Positions 53,495-61,722 of a stretch of 64,000 bases of DNA are shown one piece after another. How positions within the stretch are numbered: position 1 is the stretch's first letter; every line of letters begins with the position of its first letter. The translations under genes were made by a program, and so were the position numbers. Source of the DNA: JAAYHV01 sp964400515 (lineage in GTDB: Bacteria; Bacillota; Clostridia; Peptostreptococcales; Anaerovoracaceae); assembly GCA_964400515.1 (NCBI GenBank), contig CAYNTJ010000008.1:48944-112943 (forward strand), written 5' to 3'. The notes under the pieces were generated by a model. It worked only from the letters and a program-made list of their open reading frames with translations. It made no database searches and had not been told where the DNA came from.

Positions 53495-53519
53495 CATCAA
53501 GTCCATAGGAGGTGAAAAC

Positions 53520-53807
53520 ATGAGAAATTATGAATTAATGTTTGTTATCAGACCCACAGTCGAAGATGATAAAAAAGAAGCTTTAATTGAAACAGTTAAA
53601 GAAATAATATCATCAGACGGTGAAGTAGTAGATGTTGATATCTGGGGAATGAGAAAACTTGCTTATGAAATTGAAAAACATACAGAAGGATACTATGTTG
53701 TTGTTCAGTTTAAAGCAGGCGTAGATTTACCTAAAGAGTTAGACAGAAGACTTAAGATATCTGATAGCGTAATTAGACATATCATCATTAACAAAGATGA
53801 AAAATAG
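53520..53807 (+). CDS. rpsF: 30S ribosomal protein S6
   Basis: A 95-aa protein beginning MRNYELMFVIRPTVEDD, with GMRKLAYEIEKHTEGYYVV and KISDSVIRHIII, the full S6 pattern. S6 binds 16S rRNA together with S18. AGGAGGTG precedes the ATG. It is first in the rpsF-ssb-rpsR operon, the usual Firmicute order. Confidence 0.97.
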   Translation: MRNYELMFVIRPTVEDDKKEALIETVKEIISSDGEVVDVDIWGMRKLAYEIEKHTEGYYVVVQFKAGVDLPKELDRRLKISDSVIRHIIINKDEK

Positions 53808-53818
53808 GAGAGTGTAAT

Positions 53819-54235
53819 ATGAATAGTGTGCAACTAATAGGAAGACTAACTAAGGATCCTGAAGTAAGATATACACCTAGCACTCAATTAGCCGTTGCTC
53901 GTTTTACTTTGGCAATAGACAGACCTGTTGGGCAAGGTAAAGAGAAACAAACGGATTTTCCAAGGATAGTAGTCTTTGGGAAACAAGCTGAAAACTGCGA
54001 GAAGCATCTTAGAAAAGGATTAAAAGTAGCAGTTCAAGGTAGAGTTCAAACAGGTAGCTATAAGAATAACGATGGGGTAATGGTTTATACCACCGATATA
54101 GTTGCCGATAGAGTAGAATTCTTAGAATGGAAAGATTCAAGAAGTGATAGCTTCGAGGATAGCAAAGGCGAAAACTATGAAGCGGATATTCCTGCTGACA
54201 GTTTTCAGTCGGTAGACGAAGATGTACCATTCTAA
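53819..54235 (+). CDS. ssb: Single-stranded DNA-binding protein
   Basis: A 138-aa SSB with an OB fold (about 1-105): MNSVQLIGRLTKDPEVRYT, FTLAIDRPVG and VQGRVQTGSYKN. The acidic tail ends DEDVPF, the partner-binding tip. It binds single-stranded DNA at forks and gaps. The linker is short (about 25 residues). It lies between rpsF and rpsR with AGGAGAG before the start. Confidence 0.97.
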   Translation: MNSVQLIGRLTKDPEVRYTPSTQLAVARFTLAIDRPVGQGKEKQTDFPRIVVFGKQAENCEKHLRKGLKVAVQGRVQTGSYKNNDGVMVYTTDIVADRVEFLEWKDSRSDSFEDSKGENYEADIPADSFQSVDEDVPF

Positions 54236-54251
54236 AGAGAAAGGAGAAATC

Positions 54252-54485
54252 ATGGATTATAAAAAACGTGGTGGAATGAGACGTAAAAAAGTATGTCAAT
54301 TCTGTGCAGATAAAAACAAAACAATTGATTATAAAGACGTGGAAACACTGAAGAAGTATGTAACTGAAAGAGGAAAGATTCTTCCTAAAAGAGTAACAGG
54401 TACATGTGCTATGCATCAAAGAGAGGTAACTAAAGCAATAAAAATTGCTAGAGTTATGGCGCTATTACCATATGATGCTGATTGA
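54252..54485 (+). CDS. rpsR: 30S ribosomal protein S18
   Basis: A 77-aa basic protein: MDYKKRGGMRRKKVCQFC, then KTIDYKDVETLKKYVTERGK and CAMHQREVTKAIKIARVMAL. CQFC provides two cysteines of the zinc-binding type of S18; a third lies in TGTCAMH. The ATG was chosen by GAAAGGAG 6 nt upstream; an in-frame ATG ten codons earlier overlaps ssb. It ends the operon before a strong terminator. Confidence 0.96.
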   Translation: MDYKKRGGMRRKKVCQFCADKNKTIDYKDVETLKKYVTERGKILPKRVTGTCAMHQREVTKAIKIARVMALLPYDAD

Positions 54486-54496
54486 TTGATATAATG

Positions 54497-54528
54497 AAGG
54501 AGCTTTCAAGGAATTGAAACTCCTTTTT
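54497..54528 (+). terminator. Intrinsic terminator after rpsR
   Basis: AAGGAGCTTTCAA pairs with TTGAAACTCCTT (one bulged C), followed by TTTTGTTTT. Confidence 0.88.
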
Positions 54529-54544
54529 GTTTTGGAGGTAATTT

Positions 54545-55936
54545 TTGGAAAAAATATTTGACAACAGAGTACAAGAAAGAAAGTATAAAGTACTAAGGGA
54601 AGTTGCCAGAACTTCTTGGGAAGGAATAGAAGCCTTTTCAGTATTTAATGATATAGCCAATAAAATTGTTAAAAAGGGGGAAGCCTCTGAGTCTTGTTGT
54701 ATATATAAGGACAGAGCAATAATGGCGGACAGAATAAGAATTGCCCTTGGTGGAAACAAAAGAAATCCCAATATCGTACAGGTTATAGATATTGCCTGTG
54801 ATGAATGTCCGGAAGCGGGGTATGTTGTTACGGATCTTTGCAGAGGTTGCATTGCCCATAGCTGCGAAGAATCGTGCAGATTAAATGCAATATATATAGA
54901 TGAAAAAAACAAGGCGCACATAAATAAAAGCCTTTGTGTGGAATGTGGCAAATGCGCCGATGCCTGTCCTTATTCTGCGATTCATAATTTTCAAAGGCCT
55001 TGTGAAATTTCCTGTAAAGTGGATGCAATTCACATGGCGGAAGGCGGAGAGGCAGAAATAGATCCGGAAAAATGTATAGACTGTGGTGCTTGTGTTTATC
55101 ATTGTCCGTTTGGAGCAACGGTAGATGTTTCTTCGATTGCCGATGTGATAAAAAATATAATTAACAGCAGCAACAATAAAGATTATAAGGTATATGCCAT
55201 AGTAGCCCCTTCAATCACAAGTCAGTTTGATTATGCAAAACCCGGGCAGGTGATAACAGCAATTAAAATGCTTGGCTTTTATGATGTTATAGAGGTGGCC
55301 TACGGAGCAGATATTATAGCGGAAAAAGAAGCTAAGGAGCTAACAGAAAAGGGCTTTATAACATCTTCTTGCTGCCCTTCTTTTGTTAAATATATCGATT
55401 TTAATTTTCCCAAAATCAAACAAAATATTTCGACAAACCTGTCTCCCATGGCAGAGTTGGGCAAGAGGATAAAAGAAAAGGACAAAAATGCGGTTGTTGT
55501 TTTTATAGGACCTTGCATAGCAAAAAAAGCGGAAATAAGAAAAGAAGAAGTTAAGGATTATGTTGATTATGTTATAACCTTTGAAGAACTTCAGGCGATG
55601 ATAGATAGTAGGGACATTATTCTAAGGGATTTGGATGAAACCCAGTTGGCCCAGGCCTCATATTTTGGAAGGGGTTTTGCGAAGGCGGGGGGGCTAGTTG
55701 ATGCAATTGACAATGCCCTAAAAACCCAAGGGACCGATTTTGAGCTCAATGCCATAGCTTGTGATGGAATAGACAGCTGCAAGAAGGTTTTGCTTAAAGC
55801 CAATAGGGGAAAGCTCGACTATAACTTTGTCGAGGGGATGGCCTGTGAAGGCGGATGTATAGGAGGGGCGGGTAATCTGACCCACAGCGAAAAGAATAGA
55901 TACATAAAGACAAGAAAAAGTATTAATATAAAATAA
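54545..55936 (+). CDS. Monomeric FeFe hydrogenase (probable group B)
   Basis: A 463-aa enzyme that interconverts protons and H2. The first 100 residues precede a Cys-rich segment (CDEC, CRGCIAHSCEESC) and two ferredoxin motifs, CVECGKCADACPYSAI and CIDCGACVYHCPFGAT. The H-cluster domain has all four ligands: SSCCPSF (L1), GPCIAKKAEI (L2) and EGMACEGGCIGG (L3), with the proton-relay Cys of L1 retained. The extra Cys-rich N-terminus and GPC in L2 suggest the group B type (as in CpIII of Clostridium pasteurianum), which is inference. The start is TTG with GGAGG 7 nt upstream. It is a single transcript; no hydEFG maturase genes are here. Confidence 0.9.
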   Translation: MEKIFDNRVQERKYKVLREVARTSWEGIEAFSVFNDIANKIVKKGEASESCCIYKDRAIMADRIRIALGGNKRNPNIVQVIDIACDECPEAGYVVTDLCRGCIAHSCEESCRLNAIYIDEKNKAHINKSLCVECGKCADACPYSAIHNFQRPCEISCKVDAIHMAEGGEAEIDPEKCIDCGACVYHCPFGATVDVSSIADVIKNIINSSNNKDYKVYAIVAPSITSQFDYAKPGQVITAIKMLGFYDVIEVAYGADIIAEKEAKELTEKGFITSSCCPSFVKYIDFNFPKIKQNISTNLSPMAELGKRIKEKDKNAVVVFIGPCIAKKAEIRKEEVKDYVDYVITFEELQAMIDSRDIILRDLDETQLAQASYFGRGFAKAGGLVDAIDNALKTQGTDFELNAIACDGIDSCKKVLLKANRGKLDYNFVEGMACEGGCIGGAGNLTHSEKNRYIKTRKSINIK

Positions 55937-55942
55937 GCAAAT

Positions 55943-55964
55943 AACCCCGGGGAAACCGGGGTTT
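55943..55964 (+). terminator. GC-rich hairpin after the hydrogenase gene
   Basis: AACCCCGG and CCGGGGTT form a stem around GGAAA, followed by TCGTATATTTAT. The T-tract is short, so termination may be partial. Confidence 0.68.
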
Positions 55965-56100
55965 CGTATATTTATACACATTAAAGGGCTAAAGCGCTAA
56001 AGTAAAAATGTCCATATTTTGTGTTGGTTAACTTAGATTGGCCATAAATTCCCTAAAAATACAATAAAATACATAGAAAAAAGCATAAAACTATGGTAAT

Positions 56101-56121
56101 AATTGTATAAAAATTGTATAA
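56101..56121 (+). repeat. Tandem AATTGTATAA repeat upstream of hutH
   Basis: AATTGTATAA occurs at 56101 and again at 56112, spaced 11 bp (one helical turn). The second copy contains a TATAAT -10-like element. It may be regulator half-sites or promoter; no fitting -35 is seen. The 235 bp between the hydrogenase terminator and these repeats is AT-rich without other recognisable signals. Confidence 0.5.
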
Positions 56122-56148
56122 TATAGAAAACACGAAATTATATAGAAT

Positions 56149-56160
56149 GTATAACTATAC
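56149..56160. promoter_or_regulatory. Candidate hut operator 1
   Basis: GTATAACTATAC, a palindrome with a two-base asymmetric centre. It lies 57 bp before hutH and resembles GntR/FCD operators. The GntR gene closing this operon is the likely reader; this is inference. Confidence 0.55.
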
Positions 56161-56177
56161 GATTAACAGCGGTTAAA

Positions 56178-56191
56178 TGTATAATTATACA
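56178..56191. promoter_or_regulatory. Candidate hut operator 2
   Basis: TGTATAATTATACA is a perfect 14-bp palindrome, 30 bp centre to centre (about three helical turns) from operator 1. It ends 14 bp before the GAGGAGG ribosome binding site of hutH, where a bound repressor would block transcription. Confidence 0.6.
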
Positions 56192-56216
56192 CTCGCTTTA
56201 TTAAGAGGAGGATTTT

Positions 56217-57758
56217 ATGGCAGTTATAATTAATGGTAAAGATCTTACTGTAGAAGAAATAATAAAAGTCTGCAGAGAAAATGAAAAGGTTGAAATATCA
56301 GAAGATGCAAAAGTTGCTGTGAAGAAAGCAAGGGACTACATTGAAAAGAAACTTGAAGAAGGTGAAATTATATATGGTCTGACTACAGGTTTTGGTCAAT
56401 TTGCCAATGTGTTCATTTCTCATGATGAAACAAAAGCTTTGCAGAAAAATCTGATTAGAAGTCATACTTGTGCAATGGGTGATAATTATCCTACTCATAT
56501 TGTAAGAGCGGCTATGCTCTTAAGATGCAACGCATTATCAAGAGGTCATTCCGGAATAAGATTAGGAACTGTCCAGACCCTTGTAGATATGCTAAACGCA
56601 GGAATTCATCCCCTGGTTCCCGAAAAAGGATCTTTGGGTGCTTCAGGAGATTTAGCTCCCCTTTCATGCATTGCTTTAGGACTAATGGGCGAAGGTATGG
56701 TAGAATATAAAGGTAAGAATATGCCTGCAGCAGACGCTTTTAAAATTGAAGGAATAGAGCCTGTAGAATTGGCAGCAAAAGAAGGCCTTGCATTAAATAA
56801 CGGAACTCAGATGATGACAGCGGTGGGAGTTAATGTTTTGTGGGATGCAATGCAGCTGCAAAAGATTGCGGATTTAGCCGCAGCATTAACAGACGAAGCG
56901 TTGCATGGCATTACAAGAGCGTATGACCACAAGGTTCAAGACCTAAGAGGACATATGGGACAGATGGTAAGCGCCGAAAACCTGAGAAATCTTCTCAACG
57001 GAAGCAAGAATGCATTAGATTCTCAACCTACGAAGGTTCAGGATCCGTATACCTTAAGGTGTGTACCTCAAGTACACGGAGCAACAAGAGATGCGGTGGC
57101 ATATGTATATAATGCGGTTAGCGAAGAAATAAATGCAGTTACTGATAATCCGATAGTTTTCCCTGATGAAGACCAAGTAATTTCCGGTGGAAATTTCCAT
57201 GGACAGCCAATGGCGCTGGCCTTTGACTTTCTAAAAATGGCCGTATCCGAATTGGCGGATATTTCTGAAAGAAGAAGCGAAAGAATGATAAATCCCCACT
57301 TATCGGAAGGATTACCTCCGTTTCTTACAAAGCATCCCGGCGTGTGTTCAGGTTTTATGATTGCCCAATATGCGGCAGCATCAATGGTATCTGAAAACAA
57401 AATATATGATCATCCGGCTTGTGTTGACTCAATACCTTCTTCAGGAAATCAAGAGGATCATGTTTCCATGGGAACAACCTCTGCAAGGACTGCAAATATG
57501 GTTTTGGATAATGCACAAAAGGTACTGGGAATTGAGCTAATGACAGCGGCTCAAAGTATATGGTTAAGGCAGGAAATAGGTGAGAGCGAAATAGATAATT
57601 TGGCACCGGCTACAAGAGCAGCCTATGACTTTATAAGGGAAAGATCAGAACCGATAGATGTTGATATAATAATGCATGATGAATTAGTAAAATTTGACGA
57701 AATGATTAAGGACGAGTCGCTTCTTAAAGAAGTGATTAAAGTAGTGAATATAAAATAG
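56217..57758 (+). CDS. hutH: Histidine ammonia-lyase
   Basis: HutH eliminates ammonia from histidine to give urocanate, the first step of histidine breakdown. GSLGASGDLAPLSCIALGL contains Ala-Ser-Gly, which cyclises to the MIO electrophile. GLTTGFGQFANV is the N-terminal signature and YTLRCVPQVHGA, FHGQPMALAFD and SGNQEDHVSMG are further active-site loops. Length (513 aa) is normal. GAGGAGG precedes the ATG. It is first in the hut operon, 10 nt before hutU. Confidence 0.97.
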   Translation: MAVIINGKDLTVEEIIKVCRENEKVEISEDAKVAVKKARDYIEKKLEEGEIIYGLTTGFGQFANVFISHDETKALQKNLIRSHTCAMGDNYPTHIVRAAMLLRCNALSRGHSGIRLGTVQTLVDMLNAGIHPLVPEKGSLGASGDLAPLSCIALGLMGEGMVEYKGKNMPAADAFKIEGIEPVELAAKEGLALNNGTQMMTAVGVNVLWDAMQLQKIADLAAALTDEALHGITRAYDHKVQDLRGHMGQMVSAENLRNLLNGSKNALDSQPTKVQDPYTLRCVPQVHGATRDAVAYVYNAVSEEINAVTDNPIVFPDEDQVISGGNFHGQPMALAFDFLKMAVSELADISERRSERMINPHLSEGLPPFLTKHPGVCSGFMIAQYAAASMVSENKIYDHPACVDSIPSSGNQEDHVSMGTTSARTANMVLDNAQKVLGIELMTAAQSIWLRQEIGESEIDNLAPATRAAYDFIRERSEPIDVDIIMHDELVKFDEMIKDESLLKEVIKVVNIK

Positions 57759-57768
57759 GAGGGCAAGA

Positions 57769-59787
57769 ATGTTAGATAATAAGAAAATAAATGGCGCTAT
57801 GACTATAAAATTAGATAATGAATACCCAGAATATCCTAAGTTTGAAGAAGGAATAAGAAGAGCACCAGATAGGGGTTTTAGATTATCAAAAGAACAAACT
57901 AAAATAGCTCTTAGAAATGCACTAAGATATGTTCCGGAGGAATTACACGAAAAATTAGCTCCTGAATTTATGGAAGAACTAAAAACAAAAGGCAGAATTT
58001 ATGCATATAGATATAGACCGGAAGGAAGAATGCATGGTAAGCCAATTAACGAGTATAAGGGTAAATGTCTTGCAGGAAAAGCCTTTCAAGTTATGATTGA
58101 AAATAATTTGGATTTTGATGTAGCTTTATATCCATATGAATTGATTACATACGGTGAAACCGGTGCGGTTTGTCAAAATTGGCTTCAGTACAGGTTAATA
58201 AAGAAATATTTGGAAGAATTAACGGAGGATCAAACTTTAGTAGTTGAATCAGGACATCCATTGGGACTTTTTCCGTCTAAGCCTACGGCACCAAGAGTAA
58301 TCAATACAAATTCTATGATGATAGGAATGTTTGACAATCAAGATGATTGGGAAATAGCAGAAGAAATGGGAGTTGCCAATTACGGACAGATGACCGCAGG
58401 AGGATGGATGTATATAGGGCCTCAAGGGATAGTTCATGGTACATTTAATACAATACTTGGCGCCGGAAGGAAATATCTGGGAATCGCAGAAGAAGATGAT
58501 TTAAAAGGACATACCTTTGTTTCTTCGGGACTTGGAGGAATGTCCGGAGCTCAGCCAAAAGCAGCTAACATTGCCAATGCGGTAGGTATATTTGCAGAGG
58601 TGGATTTATCAAGAATACAAACAAGACTTGATCAAGGGTGGGTAGATGTATGCTATGACAATTTAGATGATGTATTTAAACTGGCAAATGAAAAAATAGA
58701 GGCCAAGGAAACTATATCAATAGCTTATCACGGTAACATCGTTGATTTACTGGAAGCGGCTGTTGAAAAGAATTTTAATATTGACCTATTGTCAGACCAA
58801 ACATCATGTCATAACGTATATAACGGTGGCTATTGTCCTGCAGGCTTATGCTTTGATGAAAGAACTGAAATGCTTCATGAAAACAGAGAAGAGTTTATAA
58901 AATGTGTGGATGAGTCATTGGTAAGACATTTCAAAGCCATAAAAGCTTTAACCGAGAGAGGTGCCTTCTTCTTTGATTACGGCAATTCCTTCTTAAAAGC
59001 AATGTATGATGCAGGTATTAAAGAGCTTTCCAAGAACGGAATCGATGAAAAGGATGGATTTATATGGCCATCTTATGTGGAGGATTTGATGGGTCCGATG
59101 TTGTTTGATTTTGGATATGGTCCGTTCAGGTGGGTATGTTTATCAGGAAAACAAGAAGATTTAGATGCGACTGATATGGCGGCTATGGAATGTATAGATC
59201 CAAACAGAAGATATCAAGACAGAGACAATTGGATATGGATAAGGGACGCAAAAGAAAATAAATTAGTGGTCGGCACTAAGGCAAGAATTCTATATCAAGA
59301 TTGCGAAGGAAGAATGAAAATAGCTCTTAAATTCAATGAAATGATCAGAGAAGGCAAAATAGGTCCTGTTATGCTGGGAAGAGATCATCATGATGTATCC
59401 GGAACAGATTCGCCGTTTAGAGAAACCGCAAACATCAAGGATGGTTCAAATGTTATGGCAGACATGGCTGTACAATGCTATGCAGGAAATGCTGCCAGAG
59501 GAATGAGTATGGTAACCTTGCATAACGGTGGTGGTGTTGGCATCGGCAAATCCATCAACGGAGGATTTGGATTGGTTTTAGATGGCTCTGAGAGAATAGA
59601 TGAAATAATCAAATCCGCAATGCTTTGGGATGTTATGGGAGGAATAGGAAGAAGATGTTGGGCAAGGAATGAAAATGCCATGACAACAGCAGTCGGTTAT
59701 AATGAAAACTATAATGGGCAAATAACTATACCTTATATTGCTGACGATGACCTAATCAATAATACTGTAGACAAGTATTTAAAATAA
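57769..59787 (+). CDS. hutU: Urocanate hydratase (large form)
   Basis: HutU adds water to urocanate with NAD+ as a tightly bound cofactor, giving imidazolonepropionate. At 672 aa it is longer than the about 555-aa Pseudomonas enzyme and fits the larger clostridial form. Key segments are YRPEGRMHGKPINEYKGKCL, SSGLGGMSGAQPKAANIA (NAD site) and SDQTSCHNVYNGGYCPAGL, with GRDHHDVSGTDSPFRET and HNGGGVGIGKSINGG toward the end. It is 10 nt after hutH with AGGAGGGC before the ATG. A hairpin separates it from hutI. Confidence 0.95.
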   Translation: MLDNKKINGAMTIKLDNEYPEYPKFEEGIRRAPDRGFRLSKEQTKIALRNALRYVPEELHEKLAPEFMEELKTKGRIYAYRYRPEGRMHGKPINEYKGKCLAGKAFQVMIENNLDFDVALYPYELITYGETGAVCQNWLQYRLIKKYLEELTEDQTLVVESGHPLGLFPSKPTAPRVINTNSMMIGMFDNQDDWEIAEEMGVANYGQMTAGGWMYIGPQGIVHGTFNTILGAGRKYLGIAEEDDLKGHTFVSSGLGGMSGAQPKAANIANAVGIFAEVDLSRIQTRLDQGWVDVCYDNLDDVFKLANEKIEAKETISIAYHGNIVDLLEAAVEKNFNIDLLSDQTSCHNVYNGGYCPAGLCFDERTEMLHENREEFIKCVDESLVRHFKAIKALTERGAFFFDYGNSFLKAMYDAGIKELSKNGIDEKDGFIWPSYVEDLMGPMLFDFGYGPFRWVCLSGKQEDLDATDMAAMECIDPNRRYQDRDNWIWIRDAKENKLVVGTKARILYQDCEGRMKIALKFNEMIREGKIGPVMLGRDHHDVSGTDSPFRETANIKDGSNVMADMAVQCYAGNAARGMSMVTLHNGGGVGIGKSINGGFGLVLDGSERIDEIIKSAMLWDVMGGIGRRCWARNENAMTTAVGYNENYNGQITIPYIADDDLINNTVDKYLK

Positions 59788-59793
59788 TTATTT

Positions 59794-59823
59794 AATCAGC
59801 GTGAAGGATTCTTCGCGCTGATT
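59794..59823 (+). other. Hairpin between hutU and hutI
   Basis: AATCAGCG-T-GAAG pairs with CTTC-G-CGCTGATT around GATT. It has no T-run, so it looks like an RNA processing or stability element within the operon rather than a full terminator. Confidence 0.6.
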
Positions 59824-59845
59824 CTTCAAGTAAGCGGAGGTAATG

Positions 59846-61084
59846 ATGTCTAAAACTTTAATTAAAAATATCGGTAGAATACAGACACCGATTGGTAGCT
59901 ATAGTCATAAGGGAAAAGAGCAGGGGGATAATATTAAAATTGATAACACCTGGCTCTTGATCGAAGATGATATTATTAGTGCAATAGGTAAAGATAATAT
60001 GATTCCTTCGGATTTAGGTGAAATCGATAAGGAAATCGATGCTTTGGGTTCACTGGTCACTCCGGGGCTTGTAGATGGCCACACGCATCTCATTTTTTCG
60101 GGTTTCAGGCAAAACGAAATAGGCCTAAAGCTTAAGGGTGCATCATATCTTGAAATTTTAAGGGCCGGCGGAGGCATATTGGATACCGTAAGAAACACAA
60201 GGAAAGCCAGCTTTGATGATTTGTACAAGCAAGCGGATGAAGCGGTTTCTGAGATATTGTTTTCCGGAGTAACAACCATGGAAGCAAAAAGTGGTTACGG
60301 CTTGGATTTTGATAGTGAAATTAAAATGCTGGAAGTCATAAATGCTCTAAATGAAACAACTGATATGACATTGGTATCAACCTTTATGGGGGCGCATGCA
60401 ATTCCTCCGGAATATGAGGGAAGGGCGGATGCTTTTATAGAAATGCTTTGTGAAGACCTAATGCCATATATTAAAGAAAGAGACTTGGCAAAATACTGTG
60501 ATATATTTTGTGAAGATTCCGTATTTAATGCAGAGCAAAGCAGAAAATATTTGGAAAAAGCCAGGGAGCTAGGATTTGGCTTAAGAATACACGCGGATGA
60601 AATAGAGGCAATCGGCGGAAGTAAATTGGCAGGAGAAATGAAGACCTCCAGTGCAGAGCATTTGATATCAATAAATGAAGAGGGTTTAGAGTCATTGGCT
60701 AAAGGTGGAACTACGGCAATGTGTCTACCGGGAACGTCTTTTTACTTGGGTGCAAAATATGCTCCTGTCAGGGAAATGATTAAAAGGGGAATCCCAGTTG
60801 CAATAGCGACAGACTATAATCCGGGATCGTGTCCTTCATTTAACCTTCAATTTATAATGACTTTGGGATATTTAAAATATAGAATGACACCGGAAGAAAT
60901 CCTTACTGCAGTGACAATTAATCCTGCCTGCGCATTGGGACTGGGAGAAGAGATCGGAACCATAGAAGTTGGCAAAAAGGCTGATTTAGTTATATGGGAT
61001 GCGAAGGATGTCGAAATGTTATGTTATAGATTTGGAACGGATTTAGCAATGAATGTAATAAAGGGAGGAAAGGAAATAGAATGA
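59846..61084 (+). CDS. hutI: Imidazolonepropionase
   Basis: HutI hydrolyses imidazolonepropionate to formiminoglutamate. It is an amidohydrolase with metal ligands in VDGHTHLIFSG, MGAHAIPPEY and RIHADEIEAIGG, and the catalytic Asp in ATDYNPGSCPS. Length is 412 aa. The second of two tandem ATGs is chosen because GGAGG lies 5 nt before it. Its stop overlaps the start of the cyclodeaminase gene (ATGA). Confidence 0.96.
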   Translation: MSKTLIKNIGRIQTPIGSYSHKGKEQGDNIKIDNTWLLIEDDIISAIGKDNMIPSDLGEIDKEIDALGSLVTPGLVDGHTHLIFSGFRQNEIGLKLKGASYLEILRAGGGILDTVRNTRKASFDDLYKQADEAVSEILFSGVTTMEAKSGYGLDFDSEIKMLEVINALNETTDMTLVSTFMGAHAIPPEYEGRADAFIEMLCEDLMPYIKERDLAKYCDIFCEDSVFNAEQSRKYLEKARELGFGLRIHADEIEAIGGSKLAGEMKTSSAEHLISINEEGLESLAKGGTTAMCLPGTSFYLGAKYAPVREMIKRGIPVAIATDYNPGSCPSFNLQFIMTLGYLKYRMTPEEILTAVTINPACALGLGEEIGTIEVGKKADLVIWDAKDVEMLCYRFGTDLAMNVIKGGKEIE

Positions 61085-61710
61085 AATTAGTAGAAATGGA
61101 AATTAAAGAATATTTGGAGGTGCTTAAATCCAATGCACCGGCTCCCGGGGGAGGTTCTGTTAGTGCACTTGCCGGAGCCCAAGGGATGGCTCTTATATTA
61201 ATGGTGATTGATTTAACCCTGGGCAAGGAAAAATATAAGGAACATGAAGAACTTTGCCTTAGCGTAAAAGAAAAAGCTTTACCAATTTATAAAGCTTTAT
61301 CAGAAGGCATAGACGAAGATACAGAGGCATTTAACCTTGTTGCCGCTGCATTTAAAATGCCAAAGGAAACGGATGAAGAAAAAGCAACAAGAAAAGAAGC
61401 TATCGCAAAAGCAACCATTAAGGCTACTGAAGTACCTTTTGACACCATGAAACTGGGGCATGAAGGATTAAAGCTTATCGAAGGTCTTGTTGGCAAGTCA
61501 AACCCTAATGCTTTAAGCGATTTAGGGGTAGCTGCCATAAACTTAAATACTTGTATTGAAGGCGCATGGCTTAATGTACTTATTAATCTTCCGGGAATTA
61601 AAGATGAGAAACTAACCTTGCAGCTTAGAGAAAACGGTGAAAGGATTTACAACGAAGGCTGTAAACTTGCAAGGGAAATATACGAAAACGTAAAAGAAAG
61701 TTTGTTATAA
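61081..61710 (+). CDS. Formiminotetrahydrofolate cyclodeaminase / methenyl-THF cyclohydrolase-type protein
   Basis: A 209-aa helical protein of the FTCD-C (FchA) family. The signature NAPAPGGGSVSALAGAQGMAL (about 15-34) and the segment KSNPNALSDLGVAAINL are clear. It should convert 5-formimino-THF to 5,10-methenyl-THF and ammonia, or hydrolyse methenyl-THF; position after the hut genes supports the former. In vertebrates this domain is fused to formimidoyltransferase; here they are separate neighbours. It overlaps hutI by 4 nt. Confidence 0.93.
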   Translation: MKLVEMEIKEYLEVLKSNAPAPGGGSVSALAGAQGMALILMVIDLTLGKEKYKEHEELCLSVKEKALPIYKALSEGIDEDTEAFNLVAAAFKMPKETDEEKATRKEAIAKATIKATEVPFDTMKLGHEGLKLIEGLVGKSNPNALSDLGVAAINLNTCIEGAWLNVLINLPGIKDEKLTLQLRENGERIYNEGCKLAREIYENVKESLL

Positions 61711-61722
61711 GGAGTGATAAAA

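Noticed and set aside
54638..55118. Open frames on the minus strand across the hydrogenase gene
   Set aside because: They mirror the Cys/His-rich hydrogenase codons, have no ribosome binding sites and lack recognisable domains.
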